This document shows positions 33,370-42,861 of a stretch of 64,000 nucleotides of DNA, in pieces; position 1 is the stretch's first letter; every line of letters begins with the position of its first letter. The notes beneath the pieces were generated by a model. That model did not search any database. It saw only the letters and a program-made list of their open reading frames with translations, and was not told the DNA's origin. A program made the translations under genes and the position numbers. The DNA comes from Salmonella enterica subsp. diarizonae. GTDB lineage: Bacteria > Pseudomonadota > Gammaproteobacteria > Enterobacterales > Enterobacteriaceae. The stretch is taken from contig NZ_VXJV01000006.1 of assembly GCF_008692785.1 (NCBI RefSeq), positions 1 through 64,000 on the forward strand. Direction: 5' to 3'.

Positions 33370-34476
33370 TTAGCCAAGAATTTCAGAGAGTTTAACTTTG
33401 CGCCCCTCGTTTGAGGAAAGCGTCGCAGCATCAGCGGTAGCAATGGCATTTGTCGCCGCTTCTCCCGTTAGCAATTTAGCAAACTCCTCGCCTGGCTCCA
33501 GACCGTTTATCACATCATGCAAGTACTGCATCTCCAGTTTCATAATTGATGAGAGCCACATCGGCGTACGTTTACCGGGTTTACCATAAGCGATTGCGCC
33601 ATCCATCTCACTGGATATGTTACCGTTGCGACGATCATCATCCTCCGCCTGGCTTTCATGCACAAGAAAGTGTGTTTTTTTGCCCGCTTTTATTAGATAA
33701 CCAGCCGTGTTTTGCATATCAATGAGAATTGCACCTCTCGTGCCCTCAATTAATACATAGTGCTCAGGGTAGTGGAACGATGATCCCCACTGAAGTGTCG
33801 CGAAACGACCGCTTTCAAACTCAAGGGTGATCAGGACAACATCATCTTCATCACCAAATTTTTCACCTTTGTGCGCAACATTCCCCGCAGCCATTGAAAC
33901 CAGGGATGGGGTTTCATCCATGATGAATAGTGTACAATCTAGCTCGTGAATGTGATGGTACAGATGCCCGCCTGACTTTGCGCGAATCTTCTTCCATGAG
34001 ATCTCATCCTGCACGTCTTCAAAACCATTACGTTTAGTGTGAACTTGTGTAACTTCACCGATTTCACCGGCTTTGATGAGCGCTTTAGCGTGGCGAACCC
34101 CGTGAAAAAAGTTCATAACGTGACCCGCCATAAAGGTAACACCAGCTTCTTTGCAGGCATCAACCATCTCCTTACAATCCTGGTAATTTAAGGCGATAGG
34201 TTTTTCACAAAACACGTGTTTACCCGCTTTAGCCGCCGCAATGACCGGCGCTTTATGTAAGTAATTTGGTGAAGCAATAATTACGCAATCCACATCAGGA
34301 TGAGTACAAAGTGCCTCCATCGTTGCAGTGGCGACACAGTTCAGCTCTTTCGCTATCGGAGCCGCATTTGCCGGATCGTAAATCGCAGTGATTTGCGCCC
34401 CTTCAACCTTAGACATAAATCGCGCCAGTTCAGCGCCAAAATAACCCGTACCTACAACACCGTATTTCGTCATCAT
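33370..34476 (-). CDS. nanY: Gfo/Idh/MocA oxidoreductase, NanY/YjhC-like anhydro-sialic acid hydratase
   Basis: A 368-residue protein closely resembling E. coli YjhC (NanY) throughout. The Rossmann start is Y-G-V-V-G-T-G-Y-F-G-A-E, then C-E-K-P-I-A-L near residue 90 and G-G-H-L-Y-H-H-I-H-E-L-D-C near 175. YjhC uses NAD(H) transiently to convert 2,7-anhydro-Neu5Ac or Neu2en-type anhydro forms to free sialic acid. It sits directly downstream (10 bp) of an MFS transporter gene resembling YjhB (NanX), the same pairing as in E. coli. The neighbouring nanM-, nanC- and nanE-like genes strengthen the sialic-acid role. Confidence 0.82.
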   Translation of the reverse strand: MMTKYGVVGTGYFGAELARFMSKVEGAQITAIYDPANAAPIAKELNCVATATMEALCTHPDVDCVIIASPNYLHKAPVIAAAKAGKHVFCEKPIALNYQDCKEMVDACKEAGVTFMAGHVMNFFHGVRHAKALIKAGEIGEVTQVHTKRNGFEDVQDEISWKKIRAKSGGHLYHHIHELDCTLFIMDETPSLVSMAAGNVAHKGEKFGDEDDVVLITLEFESGRFATLQWGSSFHYPEHYVLIEGTRGAILIDMQNTAGYLIKAGKKTHFLVHESQAEDDDRRNGNISSEMDGAIAYGKPGKRTPMWLSSIMKLEMQYLHDVINGLEPGEEFAKLLTGEAATNAIATADAATLSSNEGRKVKLSEILG

Positions 34477-34486
34477 TTATCCTCTA

Positions 34487-35767
34487 TTAAAATTCTTTTG
34501 TTGACTGAAACCTTTCACGACGTGCTTTTAGTCTATCCGGAATGGATAAGCCAATAATGAGTAGAATTGTTGCGGTCCAGAAAGCAACAATGAACGTTAG
34601 CGCAGCGCCTAGCCCCATTGTTATTCCAAGCCAGGTCGCCGCCATTGAATTGAATGTGCCTGATGTCGCAGCAAGATTGTAAATCAGCCCGGTACCCAAA
34701 CCACGAACCTCAAGAGGAAAGTAGTCGTAGAGGAATTTGGGAACCAGCCCGCCAACACCCACGTTAGTCGCCATTAAACCGAATAAACATGCGCCCAGCA
34801 GTAAATAATTATCTTGCGGAATTCTGAATAACGGGAAAATGAATAAAAAGGACATGAGAAGACCAATGCTGAACGTTTTCTTCAAACCAATTCTATCTGC
34901 GCACAGGCCCCAAACGATATTTCCCAATACAGTGCCGAATGCCGCCGCCGTCATTAAATTAGAGACCACGCCCGTATCAAAGCCCTCTCCCGCCAAATAC
35001 GTAGGCAGTAGACCAAAGATCGGCCAGTTTGCGCCGAAGATAGAGAACAGAACAATAAATACACATAATGTCAGTGGAAATTGAGCTCGATTAAATAGCC
35101 CTTTCATTGACAAAGAGAAAACTGACCAGGCACTTTGTGAATGCTTTCCGAGACCACTGAGTTTGGCTTCTTCCCACTCTTTAGATTCAGGTGCCCTGGC
35201 CCGGATGTAGATTACTAAAAGAACGGGTAGCAAACCGACAAAAAAAGCAGCGCGCCAACCATACGCTTCGGCAAATGACGGCATAAAGTAGGCTGCTATG
35301 ATGTTACCAATACCGAAACCTGAAACCAGAAATGCGCTCGCTTTAGATTTTAAATGCTTTGGCCAACTTTCCACGGCATAAGTTGAAGCGCAAGCATACT
35401 CCCCCGCCATCCCCATACCGACAATGAAACGACTAAGCGTCAGCATAATTACACCGGAAGCCAGGCCACTTAACCCTGTACCTACAGAATAGGCAACTAT
35501 CGACCACATCATTAACGGCTTACGGCCAAATTTGTCTGCCAGCAGACCAAATAGCGCCCCGCCAAATGGTCGCCCAATAAAGGCCGCTGTGGCAAGGAAT
35601 GCGCCCTCCATATCTGTCAATCCTAAGTCAGCCTTGATCAGATACATAATGTAGAAAATCAGCATAAAGTCGAAGCCATCAAACACGTAACCCAGCCATG
35701 CTGAAAATAAAGCATTTTTTTGTGGACGTGTTATCTCGCTATACCACGGGAAGAATTTTGCTATCAC
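34487..35767 (-). CDS. nanX: MFS transporter, NanX/NanT-like (sialic acid or anhydro-sialic acid)
   Basis: A 426-residue MFS protein of the sialate:H+ symporter branch. It has a short N-terminus with W-Y-x-E-I-T-R-P-Q-K-N-A, an A-W-L-G-Y-V-F-D-G-F-D-F first helix typical of NanT/NanX, and the loop motif G-L-L-A-D-K-F-G-R-K-P near residue 80. About twelve membrane segments are visible; the extra two helices of NanT are not evident, which favours the shorter YjhB/NanX type. Pairing with the NanY-like gene suggests import of 2,7-anhydro-Neu5Ac. The symbol is by analogy with E. coli. Confidence 0.75.
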   Translation of the reverse strand: MIAKFFPWYSEITRPQKNALFSAWLGYVFDGFDFMLIFYIMYLIKADLGLTDMEGAFLATAAFIGRPFGGALFGLLADKFGRKPLMMWSIVAYSVGTGLSGLASGVIMLTLSRFIVGMGMAGEYACASTYAVESWPKHLKSKASAFLVSGFGIGNIIAAYFMPSFAEAYGWRAAFFVGLLPVLLVIYIRARAPESKEWEEAKLSGLGKHSQSAWSVFSLSMKGLFNRAQFPLTLCVFIVLFSIFGANWPIFGLLPTYLAGEGFDTGVVSNLMTAAAFGTVLGNIVWGLCADRIGLKKTFSIGLLMSFLFIFPLFRIPQDNYLLLGACLFGLMATNVGVGGLVPKFLYDYFPLEVRGLGTGLIYNLAATSGTFNSMAATWLGITMGLGAALTFIVAFWTATILLIIGLSIPDRLKARRERFQSTKEF

Positions 35768-36048
35768 AATAAAACCCTTATTTGCTGTTACCGTCTGAAA
35801 TGCTTACGGAATTACTTTTTAAGTCATATCAATTGCCGAATAAGACACTATCAACCGGCACTTTCCAACGACCGCCTGAGATCGTGGCTATGTAAGGCGT
35901 ATCTTCATTGTTTATCATCCTTATTCGTAGCTACGTTAAGGACGTGAATACTCAAGACAAAGTCTAACGTTCTGTAACGTAACCACGGGTATAAGATTAT
36001 CGATATAAGTACTAAGCAAAGATTAGTACAGTAACTCTTTAACCTTTA
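35768..36048. other. 281-bp intergenic region upstream of the NanX-like gene
   Basis: No gene supported. Because it lies ahead of the nanX-nanY pair, it should hold their promoter. I found no clear NanR-type GGTATA repeats or CRP site by eye. Confidence 0.4.
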
Positions 36049-36741
36049 TCAAAAATGGTATTGTAATCCAACGCGATAACGGGTCTGTCTCTCATCGGTA
36101 TTATTTTTCACCGCTACATTTCCGACCTCAACGTATGGTGTAAATGACTTATTCAGTTTCCAGGCTAAAGCCACATTATGTTCATAGTTTGTTTTTTTGT
36201 TATCAAATTTAATTTGATCGCTATCCATCCAGGTAAAGTTATATTCTAATTTTAACTTATCAAAAGAATACCCGATATAAGTATCAAATCTGTTCGTCTT
36301 TTCGTCATCAATGTTGTTAGCTGTCTTTCTGGCATAGTCATAACGGTAACGACCAGCCATATAAACACCAGAGTCAAAATTATATTGCAACCTTAAGTAA
36401 GGCTTATATATGGAAGTATCCGAACCGCTTTCAAATATAAATCCAGGCTGCAAAACAACATGATCCGTGATTTTATAATTATAACTTACCCCCATTTCTA
36501 TAGCGTTCGTGACTAGATCACTTAAATACTTATCCTGCTCGCCATCCACTCCTCCCGACTTAACACTGGCATCGACATAAAAACCAATGCCGTTAGGAAG
36601 CTTTTCAATTATAGCAATACGGTCTTTATTAATTCTGGTTCTATCAGCATATTCATGCCGATAATCAATGGTTGCCGCTTGTAGATATGATGAAAATGCT
36701 ATAAACGAAACCATACCCAGAAGATATCTGTTGATTTTCAT
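36049..36741 (-). CDS. NanC/KdgM-family outer-membrane channel
   Basis: A 230-residue protein with a signal peptide (K-I-N-R-Y-L-L-G-M-V-S-F-I-A-F then L-Q-A, cleavage near residue 22). Alternating beta-strand patterns follow, ending in Y-R-V-G-L-Q-Y-H-F, a classic terminal outer-membrane strand with C-terminal Phe. Early R-H-E-Y-A-D and G-A/M-G-V-S-Y-N-Y patterns and the length fit the KdgM/NanC family of 12-stranded monomeric channels for acidic sugars. It is 45 bp downstream of the NanM-like gene, as in E. coli nanC-nanM, so it probably admits sialic acids across the outer membrane. Confidence 0.82.
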   Translation of the reverse strand: MKINRYLLGMVSFIAFSSYLQAATIDYRHEYADRTRINKDRIAIIEKLPNGIGFYVDASVKSGGVDGEQDKYLSDLVTNAIEMGVSYNYKITDHVVLQPGFIFESGSDTSIYKPYLRLQYNFDSGVYMAGRYRYDYARKTANNIDDEKTNRFDTYIGYSFDKLKLEYNFTWMDSDQIKFDNKKTNYEHNVALAWKLNKSFTPYVEVGNVAVKNNTDERQTRYRVGLQYHF

Positions 36742-36786
36742 AAAATACTCCGCTTATCAATTAACTTTATTTTTGTATTTAAAAAA

Positions 36787-37941
36787 TTATTTTACTAATA
36801 AATTACCATCACGCATGGTAAAGGAGGTTACAGACGAAACAGGTTTCCCTTTAGCATTTTCACCACCAATAAGGAAAACTTCATCACCATAACTTACTGA
36901 TACACCATAGCCGAGAGGTTGTTTCATTTTACCCATATATTGCCAATGACCATTAATCAAACCATAGACTTCATCTCGCCATTTTTTATTTATTCCTTCG
37001 TGGGAATAAAACTTTCCATTGGTATAATTTTGTTTTGCCCCCGGAAAATTCGCGCCACCAGCGACAAGCAGGACACCGTGACTATAGCCCGAAAATGCTC
37101 CGGCCAATCCTTCCTGCTGTTGTTCTCCAGGCGATGGCGGTAACTGGCTGTTCTTCAGCCATGTTAGCTTATCGTTATCCCACATGGCGCGGTAAATCAC
37201 ATCGGTACGTAAACCCGGTTTGAGTTCACCATTAATCAGCATCAGAGAATTATTTTCCATTACCGATGACGATCCTGCCGTTCCCGCGCCTGGCAGCTCA
37301 CCGGCATTCTCCCATGTGTTCTCTTTAGCATTGTAGATAAATACAATTTTATTAAAAAAATAATCTTTGGCAGGTTTATTAAAATAATTATAGATGACTT
37401 TATTTTTTTCACTTTCATCCGCAGCCGCAGCCGCAGCCGCTATATCAATAAAATACTTATCAAAGATATGCTCATTAACCCCTCCGGTAATAAGTACCAT
37501 CGTTTCGTTTAATTTTACTCCCGTATGCCCTGTTAATCCAACTGGAGATATAGTGTCAACTTTTTGCCATGTATTTTTCACCGGTGAGTATTTGTACACA
37601 TCGCTATAAACCTGCAACGGTGATTCACTGTTTTTTTTCCCTACGCCACCAAAAACATACAACTCATCATTTAAAAATACCGACACTGATTGCTCACGAG
37701 CTCCGCCAGGAAACGACTTTATACGCTCCCAGTCTTTATGTTGCTTTTTAAGATCAATTTTATACCAGGATGTCCCTGCGGTACCTAAGCCGACATAAAT
37801 CACGCCATTATTATCAATAGCGCCAGTACCATTTTTCAGTGGTTCTGGTATATCAGGAAGCGTCGTTGCATATCCTGATGTGGTGATAGCAACTGATAAA
37901 CATAGCGCCATTAGCGTCATCATTTTCTTAGAATTTTTCAT
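36787..37941 (-). CDS. nanM: NanM-like N-acetylneuraminate epimerase (mutarotase)
   Basis: About 384 residues with a signal peptide ([12 protein letters not shown], cleavage after G-Y-A) and then kelch-type beta-propeller repeats. Examples are [10 protein letters not shown] near 70, V-L-I-T-G-G-V near 150, L-L-V-A-G-G-A-N near 300 and V-F-L-I-G-G-E-N near 365. NanM equilibrates alpha- and beta-sialic acid in the periplasm. The ATG at 37941, preceded by GGGGA, is preferred over one four codons upstream. Near residue 170 there is a run of seven alanines encoded by a GCAGCC-type 6-bp tandem repeat (about 37421-37442), which could vary in length. Confidence 0.85.
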   Translation of the reverse strand: MKNSKKMMTLMALCLSVAITTSGYATTLPDIPEPLKNGTGAIDNNGVIYVGLGTAGTSWYKIDLKKQHKDWERIKSFPGGAREQSVSVFLNDELYVFGGVGKKNSESPLQVYSDVYKYSPVKNTWQKVDTISPVGLTGHTGVKLNETMVLITGGVNEHIFDKYFIDIAAAAAAADESEKNKVIYNYFNKPAKDYFFNKIVFIYNAKENTWENAGELPGAGTAGSSSVMENNSLMLINGELKPGLRTDVIYRAMWDNDKLTWLKNSQLPPSPGEQQQEGLAGAFSGYSHGVLLVAGGANFPGAKQNYTNGKFYSHEGINKKWRDEVYGLINGHWQYMGKMKQPLGYGVSVSYGDEVFLIGGENAKGKPVSSVTSFTMRDGNLLVK

Positions 37942-38459
37942 CTGCATCCCCATGCGAAGAAATACAATTGGAGTAAAGCTTCATCATTAGTGATCTTATG
38001 GTGCGCAATTTCAACAATGATAATGACAAAATGTGACCAAGCGCTAAAAATAATTACATGAGGTTATCATGTACGAGGTAAAAGCACACCATGGTGATGT
38101 TAGAAGTGATTATGGGTGACCTGTCATGGTCAAACTCGTTAGCGATAGCATTCTGAATAAATACAACAAGAATTATGTGATGCATTTCATACTGGCTATC
38201 CCGTAGCGTATAAGCTCCTTCTGAGCATTTTATCTTTATGCCGGAAGCAGTTAATAAAATACAGCATGCTGCCGTCAGAATGAGTTGTATTTGTCTTGTA
38301 GCTTCAGGTCATTGCCTCAAATCCGCTGGCGCGGTAATTGAATGACAAACATACCTTATGACTGTGTTCACATTTTTCTATCTTCTTGCTTGATGCAGCA
38401 ACACTCCACAACATAATATAAAACGGAGCAAAACTTCAAAATATATAAGGCGGAACTGA
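37942..38459. other. 518-bp divergent control region of the nan genes
   Basis: No gene recognised. It separates the minus-strand nanM-nanC-like genes from the plus-strand nanE-like operon and should carry both promoters. It is AT-rich, with several short TGATGTTAG/GTGATTATG-like stretches, but I could not define an operator. Confidence 0.4.
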
Positions 38460-39140
38460 ATGTCACTATTAGCCAGGCTGGAACAAAGTGTACACGAAAA
38501 CGGTGGGCTGATTGTCTCATGCCAACCGGTACCAGGCAGCCCTATGGATAAACCTGAAATTGTGGCTGCAATGGCACAGGCAGCGGCTTCGGCGGGTGCG
38601 GTCGCTGTGCGCATTGAAGGCATTGAGAATCTGCGGGCTGTTCGTCCCCATCTTTCTGTTCCTATTATTGGGATAATTAAACGTGACCTTACAGAGTCGC
38701 CAGTCCGTATCACTCCATATTTACAGGATGTTGACGCCCTGGCGCAGGCAGGCGCCGATATTATCGCTTTTGATGCCTCATTCCGCTCTCGCCCGGTTGA
38801 TATTGATAGTTTACTGACACGTATTCGCCTGCATGGATTACTGGCGATGGCAGACTGTTCAACCGTGAATGAAGGCATAGATTGCCATCAGAAAGGAGTG
38901 GAATTCATTGGTACAACACTGTCTGGCTATACCGGCCCCACCACGCCGGTTGAGCCAGATTTGGCAATGGTGACACAACTGAGCCATGCAGGTTGTCGTG
39001 TTATTGCCGAGGGGCGCTATAACGCGCCTGCACTGGCGGCCAATGCTATTGAGCATGGTGCCTGGGCAGTTACCGTTGGTTCCGCTATCACCCGTATCGA
39101 GCATATCTGTCAGTGGTTCAGTCACGCAGTAAAACGCTGA
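38460..39140 (+). CDS. nanE: NanE-family N-acetylmannosamine-6-phosphate 2-epimerase, second-copy type
   Basis: A 226-residue TIM-barrel protein with NanE blocks: [13 protein letters not shown] near residue 17, [10 protein letters not shown] (catalytic Lys) near 66, [10 protein letters not shown] near 103, M-A-D-C-S-T near 127, and V-I-A-E-G-R-Y near 183. It converts ManNAc-6-P to GlcNAc-6-P, the last sialic-acid-specific step. A further nanE is normally present in the nanATEK operon elsewhere, so this would be a second copy. It is the first gene of a plus-strand set with the SSS symporter and RpiR-type regulator. Confidence 0.88.
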   Translation: MSLLARLEQSVHENGGLIVSCQPVPGSPMDKPEIVAAMAQAAASAGAVAVRIEGIENLRAVRPHLSVPIIGIIKRDLTESPVRITPYLQDVDALAQAGADIIAFDASFRSRPVDIDSLLTRIRLHGLLAMADCSTVNEGIDCHQKGVEFIGTTLSGYTGPTTPVEPDLAMVTQLSHAGCRVIAEGRYNAPALAANAIEHGAWAVTVGSAITRIEHICQWFSHAVKR

Positions 39141-39304
39141 TCAGGGAAAGTAAATGCTCTGCCTTTCACATCTCATGATTAGCGTCATTGGGGTTAACAA
39201 AAACTATTACTTGATCTGAATATCGTATCGTCTGAATGATGGGAAGATAAAAATACCCAGACGATGACCGCAACTCTACTCAAAACCATAAGCAGGAAAG
39301 AACT

Positions 39305-40801
39305 ATGATCACACATTCTTTCGGCATCGTTAACTATCTTGTATTATTTGGCTACCTCCTGGCCATGATGTTAGTCGGTGTCTATTTTTCCAGACGGCAA
39401 AAAACAGCAGACGATTATTTTCGCGGTGGTGGCCGGGTTCCTGGTTGGGCGGCTGGGGTCAGTGTATTTGCCACTACGTTAAGCTCAATTACATTTATGT
39501 CAATTCCTGCCAAAGCGTTTACTTCCGACTGGACGTTTATCATTGGTCAGTATCTGGCTATCGCAATTTTACCGCTGGTTTTTTATTTCTATATTCCGTT
39601 TTTTCGGAAATTGAAAGTCACATCAGCCTATGAATATCTCGAAGCACGGTTCGATGTGCGCTGCCGTCTGTTCGCCAGCATGTCATTTATGTTATTTCAT
39701 ATTGGACGTATCGCCATTATCACTTTCCTCACCGTGCTGGCCTTGCGCCCCTTCATCGCTATAGACCCGGTGATTTTGGTACTGTTGATTAGCGTGATGT
39801 GTATCATTTATACCTGGATGGGTGGAATTGAAGGAGTAATATGGACTGATGTTATTCAAGGTCTCTTACTTTCTGGCAGCGCGATACTGATTTTTATAGT
39901 GATATGTCTCAAAGTCCAGGGCGGCATTGGTGAAATTTTTACGGCGACGCAGCAGGCGGATAAATTCTTTCCGGCCACGCAGTTCCACTGGAGCTGGACG
40001 GAAAGCACAGTACCTGTATTGATGATTGGTTTTCTGTTTGCCAATATTCAGCAATTTACTGCCAGTCAGGATGTGGTCCAACGCTATATCGTGACTGACT
40101 CCATAGAGGAAACGAAGAAAACATTACTTACAAATGCCAAACTGGTTGCTGTGATCCCTGTTTTCTTTTTTGCTATCGGCTCGGCATTGTTTGTCTACTA
40201 TCAGCAACATCCACAATTATTACCGGCGGGATTCAACACTGGCGGCATTTTACCCTTATTCGTGGTCACCGAAATGCCAGTCGGCATTGCAGGGTTGATA
40301 ATCGCCGCTATTTTCGCTGCCGCGCAGTCCAGTATCTCCAGCAGCTTAAACAGCATTTCCAGTTGTTTTAATTCCGACATCTATCAGCGCCTGAGTCATA
40401 AAAAAAGAACGCCAGAAAACCGTATGAAAATAGCTAAATTAGTTATTCTGGTCGCGGGCCTGATAAGTAGCGCGGCCTCGGTATGGCTGGTCATGGCCGA
40501 TGAATCAGAAATCTGGGATGCATTTAATAGTCTGATAGGTCTGATGGGAGGGCCAATGACCGGTCTGTTCATGCTGGGTATTTTCTTTAAACGAGCAAAT
40601 GCCGGGAGTGCGGTTTTAGGAATTATTATCAGCGTCATTACCGTGCTGGGCGCACGCTATGCCACTGACCTTAACTTCTTCTTTTATGGGGTCATTGGCT
40701 CGCTAAGTGTGGTGATCAGCGGCGTTATTTTCGCCCCGTTATTTGCCCCGGCAACGCCATTGACGCTGGATGAAAAACCTGAACCAAAGGTGACATTATG
40801 A
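39305..40801 (+). CDS. sodium:solute symporter, probable sialic acid transporter
   Basis: A 498-residue SSS-family protein with about thirteen membrane segments. The N-terminal D-D-Y-F-R-G-G-G-R-V-P-G-W near residue 37 and F-A-T-T-L-S-S-I-T-F-M near 55 are the family's Na+-binding TM1-TM2 region. A-A-Q-S-S-I-S-S-S-L-N-S near 340 corresponds to the conserved serine-rich TM8 motif. It follows the nanE-like gene by 164 bp and precedes the RpiR-type regulator, so sialic acid is the likely solute; SSS-family sialic-acid carriers of this type are known in Salmonella and Proteus. Confidence 0.82.
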   Translation: MITHSFGIVNYLVLFGYLLAMMLVGVYFSRRQKTADDYFRGGGRVPGWAAGVSVFATTLSSITFMSIPAKAFTSDWTFIIGQYLAIAILPLVFYFYIPFFRKLKVTSAYEYLEARFDVRCRLFASMSFMLFHIGRIAIITFLTVLALRPFIAIDPVILVLLISVMCIIYTWMGGIEGVIWTDVIQGLLLSGSAILIFIVICLKVQGGIGEIFTATQQADKFFPATQFHWSWTESTVPVLMIGFLFANIQQFTASQDVVQRYIVTDSIEETKKTLLTNAKLVAVIPVFFFAIGSALFVYYQQHPQLLPAGFNTGGILPLFVVTEMPVGIAGLIIAAIFAAAQSSISSSLNSISSCFNSDIYQRLSHKKRTPENRMKIAKLVILVAGLISSAASVWLVMADESEIWDAFNSLIGLMGGPMTGLFMLGIFFKRANAGSAVLGIIISVITVLGARYATDLNFFFYGVIGSLSVVISGVIFAPLFAPATPLTLDEKPEPKVTL

Positions 40802-41086
40802 GTTCATGATACCACGCTATACCGACACAGCACACGGTGACGCCGACGCCCGGGGCGACAATACCGGGCCAGGTATAAACCATCCGTCAGATGGCGCGCT
40901 ATAAACACCGTAAGAGCAAACAGATTACTCTCCAGTGATGTTCTGTCATAAGTTGGCAACGCGATGTAAATATTCCCCCTCCTTTACTTACATCGCGCTT
41001 TTTTTCATGCCGCAGACTTGATAGGCTCTGCTCTGTTCGATATTGCAGGCTTTTTGCCGCAATCAGCCCTCAAGAGCAGGAACTAT
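40802..41086. other. 285-bp intergenic region
   Basis: No gene supported. A C+G-rich stretch around 40838-40880 follows the symporter stop and may act in termination. The end carries the promoter and ribosome binding site (GCAGGA, 7 nt before ATG) of the RpiR-type regulator. Confidence 0.4.
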
Positions 41087-41968
41087 ATGGAGCCTCAACC
41101 CCCACGTCTTAAACCCGGAAAAATCCTTGATACTCTGGGTGCTATGCAAAAAAGCCTGACACGTGCCTCCCAGCGTATTGCGCAATATATTTTAGCCTTC
41201 CCCAGACAGGTGACACAGTCATCTATTGCCGATTTGTCGCGCGAAACACAGGCCGGAGAAGCCACGGTTATTCGCTTTTGTCGCACCCTGGGCTATAAAG
41301 GTTTTCAGGATTTTAAAATGGACCTGGCCATTGAACTTGCCACTACCGAGTCTGATGACAGTAGTCCTCTACTGGATGCCGAAGTTAGCGAATCCGACGA
41401 TGCCCACGCCATTGGTTTAAAATTGCAGAACACCATTAGTAATGTATTATCTGAAACGCTAAATCTGCTTGATATGCAACAGGTTATCGGTGTTGTGGAC
41501 GCCCTACGTCACTGTCACTCAGTTTATATCTTTGGTGTGGGCTCATCGGGGATCACGGCGCTGGATATGAAACACAAGCTAATGCGTATTGGTTTACGGG
41601 GCGATGCGGTAAGCAATAACCATTTTATGTACATGCAGGCTACGCTATTAAAAGCAGGCGATGTCGCGATGGGTGTCAGTCACTCGGGCACATCGCCAGA
41701 AACGGTGCATTCACTCCGGTTGGCCCGACAGGCTGGCGCCACCACAGTCGCCATTACCCATAATCTGGGTTCTCCATTATGTGAAGAGGCCGATTTTTGC
41801 CTGATCAATGGTAATCGGCAAGGAATGTTGCAGGGTGACTCGATCGGTACGAAAGCCGCACAGCTTTTCGTCTTTGACCTGCTCTATACCCTTCTTGTAC
41901 AGTCCTCGCCAGAACAGGCCCGAGAAAGCAAATTACGGACAATGAATGCCCTGGACATGACAAAATAA
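41087..41968 (+). CDS. RpiR-family regulator with SIS domain
   Basis: About 293 residues from the ATG at 41087, chosen because AGGA lies 7 nt upstream; a longer in-frame start at 41018 lacks one. The N-terminal RpiR helix-turn-helix spans about residues 20-95, with A-D-L-S-R-E-T-Q-A-G-E-A-T-V-I-R-F-C-R as the recognition region. The sugar-phosphate-binding SIS domain lies at about 140-270 (I-F-G-V-G-S-S-G near 155, V-S-H-S-G-T-S-P-E-T near 205). RpiR proteins sense phosphosugars. Here the natural ligand would be ManNAc-6-P or GlcNAc-6-P, and the target the adjacent nanE-symporter genes. Both points are inference. Confidence 0.85.
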   Translation: MEPQPPRLKPGKILDTLGAMQKSLTRASQRIAQYILAFPRQVTQSSIADLSRETQAGEATVIRFCRTLGYKGFQDFKMDLAIELATTESDDSSPLLDAEVSESDDAHAIGLKLQNTISNVLSETLNLLDMQQVIGVVDALRHCHSVYIFGVGSSGITALDMKHKLMRIGLRGDAVSNNHFMYMQATLLKAGDVAMGVSHSGTSPETVHSLRLARQAGATTVAITHNLGSPLCEEADFCLINGNRQGMLQGDSIGTKAAQLFVFDLLYTLLVQSSPEQARESKLRTMNALDMTK

Positions 41969-42036
41969 TTCCCTTCACGTACAGGCGTCATTTTCCTTTT
42001 TGTTCATGAGTCTGCTGGACGCACTATAGACAACAA

Positions 42037-42054
42037 AGCCCGGTCTCCCGGGCT
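42037..42054. terminator. hairpin between the rpiR-like gene and phoH (convergent)
   Basis: AGCCCGG and CCGGGCT form a 7-bp stem with a 4-nt loop. On the minus strand it is followed by TTTGTTG. It lies 18 bp after the phoH stop and 70 bp after the regulator's stop, so it may serve both. Confidence 0.75.
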
Positions 42055-42072
42055 CTGAAAGTCAATGCTATA

Positions 42073-42861
42073 TTAGCGGTATGCGTGAAGTGTTCGCTGA
42101 CAAAGCGCCGAGCGTACGCAGTCGTCTTTGTTGAATCGCACTATCCCTACCATCTCATCTTCGTTAAAGCGAGCTAAGGCATCGCTTAAACCTGACTGAA
42201 CGTGTGCCGGCAAATCGCACTGGGTGATATCGCCATTGACAATAACCGTGACGTTTTCTCCCAATCGCGTCAAAAACATTTTCATTTGCGCCGCTGTCAC
42301 ATTTTGCGCCTCGTCAAGGATCACGACCGCATTTTCAAAAGTACGCCCACGCATATAGGCGAACGGCGCAATTTCTACCTTACCGATTTCCGGACGCAAG
42401 CAATATTGCATAAAGGAGGCGCCCAACCGTTTAAGCAGTACGTCATAGACGGGACGGAAATAAGGCGCAAATTTCTCAGCGATATCACCGGGCAAAAAAC
42501 CAAGATCTTCATCAGCCTGCAATACCGGGCGCGTCACAATGATCCTCTCGACGTCCTTATGAATCAATGCTTCCGCCGCCTTTGCCGCACTAATCCATGT
42601 TTTTCCGCATCCGGCTTCGCCGGTCGCAAAAATAAGCTGTTTACTGTCGATAGCGTTCAGATAATGCGCCTGTGCTTCATTTCGCGCCTTAATAGGCGAG
42701 GTATCGCGACTATCGCGCGCCATGCCAATGGCTTCTACTCCGCCCATTTGTACCAGTGACGTGACCGATTCTTCTTCACGTTGCTTATGACTACGCGAAT
42801 CTCGTCTCAACACACGCTTTGCTTCACGACGTGCTTTGATCACTGCTTTTTGTCTTCCCAT
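42073..42861 (-). CDS. phoH: PhoH family ATPase
   Basis: A 262-residue protein almost identical to the C-terminal body of E. coli PhoH. Walker A is G-E-A-G-C-G-K-T near residue 82, Walker B is V-V-I-L-D-E-A-Q-N near 184, and it ends C-Q-R-T-L-H-A-Y-R. PhoH is a cytoplasmic, phosphate-starvation-inducible P-loop ATPase of the Pho regulon, related to the N-terminal part of superfamily 1 helicases; its precise activity is uncertain. The ATG at 42861 has AAGG about 9 nt upstream. Some annotations give E. coli PhoH some 90 extra N-terminal residues. The corresponding upstream frame here (42840-43136) is open but out of register with phoH. Confidence 0.92.
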   Translation of the reverse strand: MGRQKAVIKARREAKRVLRRDSRSHKQREEESVTSLVQMGGVEAIGMARDSRDTSPIKARNEAQAHYLNAIDSKQLIFATGEAGCGKTWISAAKAAEALIHKDVERIIVTRPVLQADEDLGFLPGDIAEKFAPYFRPVYDVLLKRLGASFMQYCLRPEIGKVEIAPFAYMRGRTFENAVVILDEAQNVTAAQMKMFLTRLGENVTVIVNGDITQCDLPAHVQSGLSDALARFNEDEMVGIVRFNKDDCVRSALCQRTLHAYR

